This document shows positions 56,961 to 64,000 of a stretch of DNA of 64,000 nucleotides, piece after piece. This DNA comes from Dichetophora obliterata (Eukaryota; Arthropoda; Insecta; Diptera; Sciomyzidae). A program made the position numbers and the translations under genes. The stretch spans positions 73,613,136 to 73,677,135 of the forward strand of contig OY986438.1 of the NCBI GenBank assembly GCA_963920525.1. Direction: 5' to 3'. The number at the start of each line of letters is the position of its first letter. Positions within the stretch are counted from its first letter, which is position 1. Below the pieces are notes generated by a model that saw nothing but the letters and a program-made list of their open reading frames with translations, did not search any database and was not told where the DNA came from.

Positions 56961-57956
56961 TCAGTTTTGGCCTCTGTGGGTAACAATTCCTGCTACCCGG
57001 CCATATTCGTTTCCATGCGCATTGTTGCTGTTTCTAAAATTTGTATTTCTATTGAAATTATTACTTCTGTTATTATTGTTTATAAAATTGTGATTATTAT
57101 TTCCGTTATTTCCACGGTAAAAATTATTGTTATTCTGAAAATTGTTGCTTCTGTAATTGTTATTATTTCTGTAATTGTTATTTTGATTGTTGTTTTGAAA
57201 ATTGTTATTATTTCTGTAATTATTATTTGAAAAATTTGGATTTCTATTTTGAAATGTATTATTTCTATAATTGTTATTATCTCTGTTGGAAAAATGTTGA
57301 TTATTGTAATTTCTGAAGTTTTGATTAAATCTATTATTTTGCTCATAATAATTTCTTGAATTATTTCTGTTTTGTATATGTAAAATATTGCTTCTATCTG
57401 TTGAAAGATTTTGCTCAATATTCAAGCATCTTTCAGTTGCTTCATTAAAAGATTTTGGCGAATTTGCCTGTAAAATAGTTTGATATTCTGTCCTGACACC
57501 TTTTGAAAAAATATTAAGTGCCATACATTCGTTGACCTTATATATTGCATCTTTTGTCTCTTGACTGGGTTTCTCTAAGCTTTGTAGCTCTAAATTGCTT
57601 AATTGCTCTGATAATTCTGTTATTTTTTCTCTATATTCGGAAATTGTTAGATTATTCTGTGATATTGAACTAAATTCATTTAGCATTTGCTGTACTGTTT
57701 TTGGATTGGGATAAGATTTCACCAATAAAGATTTTAATTCAATCAATGTCGAAGGTCTGTTCAAACGTCCAAGTATACTTCTCACTTGGGTTGTTAATTT
57801 AAAATTGTATACATACTTAATAAAAATGGCCTTATCTTCATCTTTTATTAAATCATGAAGCAATTCTGCTTTCACTATAAAATCATCTAATTCTTCATAA
57901 ACTCCCTTTAAAACTGGTAGGTTTTTACCTACTACATTTATGTCAAAGTTTGACAT
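56961..57956 (-). CDS. gypsy copy C gag, Asn/Arg-rich C-terminus
   Basis: Capsid protein of the gypsy-type element. The first ATG is at 57956 (MSNFDINVVGKNLPVLKG); the frame is open a little further upstream. Residues about 15-215 are a helical gag core (LDDFIVKAELLHDLIKDEDK, RPSTLIELKSLLVKSYPNP, ALNIFSKGVRTEYQTIL). The C-terminal third has no CCHC knuckle but is a long Asn/Arg/Phe-rich tract of NNNYRNN-type repeats (57005-57370), which may replace it in RNA binding. The frame is intact to the stop at 56961, next to the protease. Confidence 0.8.
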   Translation of the reverse strand: MSNFDINVVGKNLPVLKGVYEELDDFIVKAELLHDLIKDEDKAIFIKYVYNFKLTTQVRSILGRLNRPSTLIELKSLLVKSYPNPKTVQQMLNEFSSISQNNLTISEYREKITELSEQLSNLELQSLEKPSQETKDAIYKVNECMALNIFSKGVRTEYQTILQANSPKSFNEATERCLNIEQNLSTDRSNILHIQNRNNSRNYYEQNNRFNQNFRNYNNQHFSNRDNNNYRNNTFQNRNPNFSNNNYRNNNNFQNNNQNNNYRNNNNYRSNNFQNNNNFYRGNNGNNNHNFINNNNRSNNFNRNTNFRNSNNAHGNEYGRVAGIVTHRGQN

Positions 57957-58001
57957 TTTCGGCAAATTACTTTCTTCCTCCCAAACCGATGATAAATCCA
58001 A

Positions 58002-58728
58002 ATAAATTTTATCTTCTTTTCGTGTTATTAAATTTTTTATGAATTCATGTAATTCATAATAAATTTTATTAAATTCTAATATAAAATGTTTGCAATCTTC
58101 TAAAGTTTCTTATTTGACTATTTCGTTTTTTAAATTTTCAATTTTTTTGCAATTTAGCTTTTTTATATTCTTCAGTATAAATTTGATTTTTACTTTTTTT
58201 TTTAATTTTTCTTTAATTTTTCAAGAAATATTATGTTTTCTTTAATTATGTCCATAAAATTATGTCATGACATCAAAACATTAAAATTTTTAATTTTTTA
58301 TTTCACTTGAATCACCCTATGATTCATAGTGCCAATAAATCATGCATGCCAACATTTAAACATGTGTCAGAGACTATAAATACATATGGACCTTGCAACT
58401 GAAAGGCCGGGAATGAAATGAGAAATTTGCCCGTACAAGACAAGAGACCCGACGAGTAACAAACCTAGCGAGTACTCGCTTGCAAGAATTTGTGTTGCTA
58501 GCACAACATCATATGTTCCTTAAAGTTTTGTTTATGTTGCTAGAGTGTGTTGCTATATTTCATATGCATATATATATACATATATTTTTTAGATTTCGCA
58601 GTAGTGCAGCATGTCGTTTGTTTAGGTTTTTTTGCTTGATTTGTTGTTGCTGCATTTGTTTTTTTTTGCTGCTATTTCTTGTGCTCAGATTTTGTTCACG
58701 TTTTGGCAGCTTTTGATCTTTAGAAATA
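58002..58728. other. Upstream region of gypsy C, 5' LTR not found
   Basis: AT-rich and T-rich with no gene. The 5' LTR and primer-binding site of gypsy C would be expected here. ttggcactatgaatcatagg on the minus strand near 58345 starts with TGG like a primer-binding site, but I cannot match it to a tRNA and no repeat of the 39486 LTR start is present. Confidence 0.4.
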
Positions 58729-58990
58729 AATCATATTTTGCGATTTTGTCTATCTGCGGCAAAGGCGTTTAAGATAAATCGCTATATCTTTTTTATTTCT
58801 AATCGAATTCAAATGCTCCAAAGAACAACATTTTAGAAAATGGATTAATCTTTCAAATGACATTAAAATTACATTTTAGAAACAAAAAATTAATTATTTA
58901 TTGTCTACCTATTTTAAACCGATTTAAAACAAAAATTCTAATCTGCTGCACAGGGTTAAATTCACTCAATCCTTTAAATTTCACTTTTTT
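58729..58990 (+). repeat. Left copy of a repeat also found at 63112-63480
   Basis: aatcatattttgcgattttgtctatctg + taagataaatcgctatatct recurs at about 63114 in the same orientation with roughly 80 per cent similarity. The two copies flank the non-LTR element at 59308-63067, so that element probably inserted into an array or duplicated block of this repeat. Confidence 0.65.
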
Positions 58991-59045
58991 TATTATTTAT
59001 TTTTATTTATTTAAAAGAAACAAGCATGAGTACACTAAGAGCAAG

Positions 59046-59141
59046 CTCTTTTATAGTCCAATATAAGTTAATAATAAAAGGAAATAATAACAACTCTTTT
59101 ATAGTACAATATAAGTTAATAATAAAAGGAAATAATAACAA
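59046..59141. repeat. 48-bp tandem duplication
   Basis: ctcttttatagtccaatata and its continuation occur at 59046-59093 and again at 59094-59141 with one substitution. Confidence 0.85.
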
Positions 59142-59307
59142 CTCAAAAAATTAATTAAAAATAATTATATACACAATTTTTGAAACAACAAGTAACTTAA
59201 AGTAATTTATGCCATAATTAAATTAAAAGATTTTGCTAGAGAGTAAGAAAAGTAAGAGTGGAAAAAGGAATACAGAAGTAAAAGAAAAGGAGTAAAGAAG
59301 AAGTAAT

Positions 59308-60815
59308 CTAATGAGCAGAAAAGAAGGAAAAGACTGATTGCCTAAAAGCTACTCTCCCATTGGTCTCCCTAAGCCTACGTGGTAGAGCATTCCACAACCT
59401 AATGGCGTTGATGAAGAACAGGTGGGACGTGTTTAGGGAATAATGCCTTGGAACTATCATGACATGGATTCTTCTAGACATACCAAACTGGAGTTTATCA
59501 TACAAATACCCAAATGTTTTATCATAGATTAACCTATGTAGGTATATGCAGTTTCTCGCCTTAAGATAATCAACTATGCTACAACCAAGTATTGCATTTC
59601 GGAAACTGGAAAGACGATCATATTTTAGAAGACCATAAACATACCGTGTAGCATAATTAAACGCAATCTGAAGTTTTAGTTGGGACGAAGAATCCAGTTT
59701 ACTATACACTATTTCAGAAAAAGTTATAACAGGCAAGATAAGTTGAATTACCAACTTACGCCTAATCTCAATTGGAGTTACACTGGCTGACAATCTTAAG
59801 TTACGCAAAACATAATACACTTTACTTACTACACTATTTACGTGGTCAACACATGACAGGGAAGAATTTAAATGGAAGCCAAGATTCACAACTTTAGACA
59901 CAACAATGAGCTTATTGGCTCCGATAAACAAATCAGGAACAACATTTAAACAAGACTTAACCTTACAGACACGAAGAACATATGATTTGGAAGAATTAAG
60001 TATAAGATCGTTTTTTGTAGCCCATTCATTTACATTATTAAGGTCTTCATTCAACCTGCAACCAAGGTCATCGATAAGGCCAGTTCTACGAGAAAGATAT
60101 AACTGAACATTATCAGCGTATGCATGAATAGCAGCATGATTACAAACGGAAAAAATATCATTTAAAAACATGGAAAACAGAAGTGGGCCAAGTATAGAAC
60201 CCTGAGGAACACCACTTAAAACTGGTTTGTACCCCGACGATAATTGGCCAATTTGAACTTTTTGACACCTATTGCACAAGTAGCTGGACATTAAATTAAC
60301 GGCACTCTCACAGAAACCAAACAATGACTTAAGCTTATGACACAAAATTTTATGATTTACCTTATCAAACGCTTTCGAAAAATCTAACAAGCACAAAAGC
60401 GTCATAGACCCATCATCATATTGTGGCCGTATATCATCAATTATCTTAACAACCGCAGACGAACAACTATGCCCAGCACGAAAACCAGATTGAAACGGAG
60501 ATAATAAGTTATTATTAACTAAGTGGTTTGTAATTTGCTGAGCCATTAGTTTTTCACAAATTTTTGCTAGCGGTGAAAGGATGCTTATAGGCCTAAAATC
60601 ATTAGCACAAGATGGATTCTGCTTTTTTGCTATAGGAAGAACAATGGCGACTTTCCATAAGTCAGGGAACGATGACGACATGAAACATGAGTTAATGATG
60701 TGAGTTAGAGGGCTAATAATGTGGGGCAATAAGATTTTTATAAATTTTATGGGAATATCATTTTATGGGAATACCATCAGCAGCCATTGCATTTGACTTG
60801 ATTTGCGACACACAT
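59308..60815 (-). pseudogene. RT part of non-LTR element G, YADN active site
   Basis: Reverse transcriptase with motifs DFRPISILSPLAKICEKL, LLDFSKAFDKVNHKIL and SGVPQGSILGPLLFSMFLND. The catalytic box reads AYADNVQLY: the codon at 60109-60111 is AAT (Asn) where YADD is expected, which should abolish polymerisation. The rest is open from 60729 to 59308, ending FFINAIRLWNALPRRLRETN. Just upstream a 16-bp tandem duplication (attttatgggaatatc / attttatgggaatacc, 60746-60777) shifts the frame. Upstream codons (60778-60823) join the endonuclease part across the hobo-type insert. Confidence 0.85.
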
Positions 60816-60823
60816 TTACCTAC

Positions 60824-61944
60824 CAGAGAACTGCAAAACTCACATTAAATTATTCAACACGTAATCAACACTGTAAAAATCATGCCTCTTCGTTCAAGCG
60901 ATCAAACTTGCTCGAATGCACATATTCGCTGTTGAGTTCAATTCAATCAAACCATGTGCTTCGTGTTGGCTCTATGATTTTAATCATCGGTCGTCTTCAT
61001 ACGAACACATCGATTTATGTCGTCTTCGTACCGATATATTTCGGATGTTTGTTCGTTCGGCTCAACAACGATTATTTTCATCAGGAATGAAATGCAAAGA
61101 GAAAAAATCAGCTCGTATGAGTTTTTTCATATGCTGGCAGAAAGGAAGATAGAGCGCAAAACAGAACCAAATGGAAGCAAAAGCAAAATATTTTTATGGC
61201 AACATAGCAATATTTATTTTCATATTACATGTTTTTATACACATACATAAAAAGAAAAACAAAGAATTAAGCAAGAATAATATAAATAAATTGTATTCAA
61301 CAACAAGAACATAAATGAAGGCAATATTTCAATTCATATTAAATAATATGAAAAGATAAATAAATAAGTAATTGATAGCTCTTATGACGGCTTAAGTTTG
61401 ATGAATTCTATGGTGAATATTTGAGAAGTTTTGAACATGTTCGGCAGTAAAAAAATCCCTCCAAAATAACTCCATCCTCCTTAATTACTTCAGATAATAT
61501 GCTCCATATTATACTTCTCCCTTTGCATCGCGGCGACAATGTGTAAACACTTTTTGAAATTAATTCCAACACAAGAACTTCGTCGTTTGACATTTTTAAA
61601 GCAACTACATTTATCTATTTCTTTTCGAAACACATATGCATTGCAACATATAACTGTAATTCCGCATACTATTCAACGCCAACACTCAAACATGTGAGTT
61701 CGATCAGTCGATGAACTCACACGAACGAAGCCTAAAGCAGCGTCATGCTCACGACGCCAATACTCGTTCGCTCAAACATGTCATTAGATCAGCCGATCAA
61801 CTCAAACTCAAACTGACACGAAGGACGCGTTCGCCAGCGTTGTGCTGATTTTATTCAAGGCTAAGCTTTGTTGAGTGAGTTGAGTTGAGTAAGAATTTCA
61901 GTGAATGATTAAATCAAGCAAAAAGTGAGTTTTGCAGTTCTCTG
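60824..61944. mobile_element. 1121-bp non-autonomous hobo-type (hAT) element
   Basis: Perfect 20-bp inverted ends begin CAGAGAACTGCAAAACTCAC (60824-60843) and are inverted at 61925-61944. The first 12 bases equal the hobo terminal repeat CAGAGAACTGCA. The 8-bp target duplication TTACCTAC (60816-60823 and 61945-61952) fits the hAT rule nTnnnnAn. Removing the insert and one duplication makes the retrotransposon frame continuous. The interior has no transposase. Subterminal stretches rich in tcgttc/caaac/gaacg words (60890-61080 and 61680-61860) face each other loosely. Confidence 0.92.
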
Positions 61945-63067
61945 TTACCTACATCAAACTCAACCACCGGTGAGAAATGAAAGGATTGGCACAGTAAAGG
62001 ACTTGACAAGGGCAAAGAATTACTATTTGCAGAAGCTGAAGCAGCATTATTAGTAAAAAAAGAGTTTAAAACCTCTGGGTCTAATTGACTCAACTTTATT
62101 TTTGTTGCATATCCCAAGACTTTTGATATTGTTCCAAAGCACTTTACTTGGAAGAGAGAACTTAAGTTTGTTCGACTTAAAACGCGTTTTAGCTTGTCGA
62201 GAAACAAGGACTGTTTCATTCCTCGCCATTCTATAGGCTTCCCAGTTCTGTTCTGAAGGGTTTAGCCGCCAAGTTTTCCGTAACTTGTTTCTTTTCTTAA
62301 TAAGAGACAAGACATGTTGGGAAAACCAGGGACACGACACATTTTTTATTCTACAATTACGTACAGGAACATGTTTGTCAAACAGAAATTTAATGGGTAT
62401 TAAAAAGGAATTAAGCTTATTATTAATATTGGGTTGAAGCCAACAGTCATTAAAAGATAACAAGGACACATCACGGAAAAGAGATGGATAATTTATATTT
62501 TTAAAATCACGATAAGAAAAAGTACATGGGATAACTAAGTGAGACAAATTAACATTTAACGTGCAAAAAATCAAATCGTGATCAGAGACAAAGCAAAATT
62601 GATTGAAAAAAGAAACAGCAGAAGGATCAGAAACAATAAAAAAGTCAAGAAGACTGGGAGAGGTGTTGATGGAAAGGCGAGTGGGTATAGAATCATTTAC
62701 AACAGACAACCCTAACGAAGATATGTTGTTATACAATATTTGCTTAGGCAGTTCGTTAGATATGAGATTTATGTTAAAATCACCACACAGTAAAATAACG
62801 TCATAATCAACAATACTATTTGATAATACAGAAAACAATGGCTCAACAGAGACACATTTATTAGGATTATACACACACGACACAAGAATTTTATTGTTGT
62901 TGTCTGATAAACATATATTAATAAATTCAATACCTGATCCGCTAGAACGACTGACAACATTAGCATTAAGGCTATTTTTACAATATATAGCAACTCCCCC
63001 ACCCTTTTTGTCATACCGGTCGTTTCTAAAGAGATTATACCCAAGAATGCTGCAAAAACTTTTTTAA
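61945..63067 (-). pseudogene. Endonuclease part of non-LTR element G
   Basis: AP endonuclease traces in the frame: KKGGGVAIYCK (near 63000), SCVYNPNKCV (near 62880), LLCGDFNINLIS (near 62790), SLLDFFIVSD and SDHDLIFCTL (near 62580), followed by a basic linker toward RT (RNKLRKTWRLNPSEQNWEAYR near 62260). One frame change occurs near 62880-62890 and another near 62060-62200. The 5' part of the domain is missing beyond 63067. Confidence 0.75.
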
Positions 63068-63560
63068 AGAAAATACTATCAATTTTGTTTTTATTCAAGA
63101 TCGTCAGATATAAATCATATTTTTGCGATTTTGTCTATCTGAAGCAAAGACGTTTTAGATAAATCGCTATATCTTTTTTATTTCTGATCGGATTCAAATG
63201 CTCCAAAAGACGAAACTTTAGAAAATTTATCAATCTTCTAAATGACATTAAAATGAAATTTTTAAAAAAATAAACCAATTATTTATTAACTATTCTTACC
63301 TTTATTCTTTCAAATTACATCAAAATAAAGTTTTGCAAAAATTAATCGAATTCTTTATTTACTATTTTTACCTTTATCTATTCAAATAATATCAAAATTA
63401 AATTTTAACAGAATTAATCCAATTACTTATTAACTAATTTAAATAGATTTAAAACAAAAACTCCAATTATCACTTTTAATTGATTTTTTTTTTGAAGAAA
63501 ATACCATGAATTTTATTTTCTTATTTTATTTATTTAGAATTAAATTATGATTTGCCTATT
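63068..63560 (+). repeat. AT-rich repeat, right copy, with internal about 70-bp units
   Basis: From 63112 it matches 58729-58990. Between about 63250 and 63480 a unit like ttatttattaactattctta + cctttattctttcaaa repeats three times with variation. gaaaatactatcaattttg at 63068 recurs at about 63499, suggesting a larger period near 430 bp. Confidence 0.55.
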
Positions 63561-64000
63561 TTGTTGTTAAGACAAAAATAAATACTAGTATTCTATTGCC
63601 ACGCAGGACAATCGCCAGCTACACGAATTAACTTTAACCTTAACTTTTCTTATGGGCAAGTTTTTTGTTGCTATGAATTTCAAAAACATACAATTCCAGA
63701 TATAAAGCTCCAAAAATTATTTCTATTAGTTTGGTAAATTTTGATTATTTTGTTTACTTTGGTTCAAATGACTGCCACGTTAACAAAGATAGTCCGATTT
63801 TGATGCTATGTAATTTTTCGAAAAGGGATCCAGATGCACTATTAATGTAGTTATGGCAACTGAAGTCGAAATTGTATCGCAATGTATTCAAAAAACTCAC
63901 AAAAAAGTCGCAAAAATCTCAAACGAGCAGATTTCTCAAAATATTTTATACTGATAGTAACCATTTTCAAAGCTTAATTTTTGATTTTTTTCGCTTATAA
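63561..64000. other. Non-coding AT-rich DNA at the window edge
   Basis: No domain, repeat or terminal motif recognised. Confidence 0.5.

Larger units (their letters stand above)
59308..63067 (-). mobile_element. Non-LTR retrotransposon G, split by a hobo-type element
   Basis: Minus-strand endonuclease (61945-63067) and RT (59308-60815) of one protein, separated by a 1121-bp hAT insert. It lacks RNase H and ORF1 and is probably 5'-truncated at about 63067, where a neighbouring AT-rich repeat begins. The RT style (SGVPQGSILGPLLF, FLDIL-type linker, AFDKVNHKIL) resembles the CR1/L2/jockey-like group; I do not assign a clade more finely. A related 3' fragment lies at 37690-38130. Confidence 0.8.

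Noticed and set aside
57080..57418. Ile-rich frame overlapping gypsy C gag
   Set aside because: Out-of-phase reading of the Asn/Arg tract; composition is explained by the AAT/AAC repeats.
61017..61250. Small frames inside the hobo-type element as a transposase remnant
   Set aside because: No hAT transposase motif is seen; the segment is subterminal repeat sequence.

Overview
The window looks like transposon-packed, AT-rich DNA from a higher fly (Diptera). This is inferred from hobo-type, piggyBac, PIF/Harbinger, LOA, I-like, CR1 and gypsy/errantivirus elements, short 50-75 bp introns, and the absence of any prokaryotic gene organisation. I find no convincing conserved single-copy host gene. 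The interest lies in nested mobile elements whose boundaries can often be read to the base from target-site duplications (TSDs), terminal repeats and host frames that close when the insert is removed.

Layout. 1-2400: AT-rich DNA with small repeats. 2412-7310: a full-length but decayed I-like non-LTR retrotransposon (minus) inserted in an AT-rich hairpin array. 7324-9730: no gene. 9735-17205: a broken piggyBac-type transposase gene (minus) followed by about 5 kb of cargo-like DNA, bracketed by inverted 13-bp ends and CTAA. The cargo holds a four-exon gene model running into an 80/81-bp repeat array, plus a 75-bp minisatellite. 17405-19946: gypsy copy A (plus), split by a 1067-bp solo LTR. 20150-22752: a gag zinc-knuckle relic, then a polypurine tract and LTR start. 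22754-29716: a DNA element with 14-bp inverted ends, into which an apparently intact 5.4-kb LOA-clade retrotransposon (23412-28856, one 1608-codon ORF) has inserted. 30540-32900: gypsy copy B (plus), split by a 238-bp piggyBac-type MITE. 33210-39486: gene-poor, with a tRNA-like pol III promoter, a 370-bp foldback and a truncated non-LTR 3' end. 39481-58001: the deepest nest (below). 59308-63067: another non-LTR retrotransposon (minus), split by a 1121-bp hobo-type element, lying between copies of an AT-rich repeat.

The nest at 39.5-58 kb: gypsy copy C (minus; gag, protease, RT, RNase H, integrase, 3' LTR) carries a nearly intact CR1-clade element (about 39912-44056) in its integrase C-terminus and an errantivirus-type LTR element E (45498-55318, TATA TSD) in its RNase H. 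Element E is internally deleted. Its gag holds a 729-bp hAT-type MITE and its integrase holds a complete 4006-bp PIF/Harbinger transposon. That transposon has 22-bp perfect inverted ends, an intact six-exon transposase and an intact four-exon MADF protein convergent to it.

How the parts work together: the only machinery that looks complete is the Harbinger pair (transposase plus MADF partner) and the LOA polyprotein (DUF4780-like, endonuclease, RT, RNase H). The CR1 element has only three small lesions. The other coding regions are decayed and mainly useful for dating insertions against one another.
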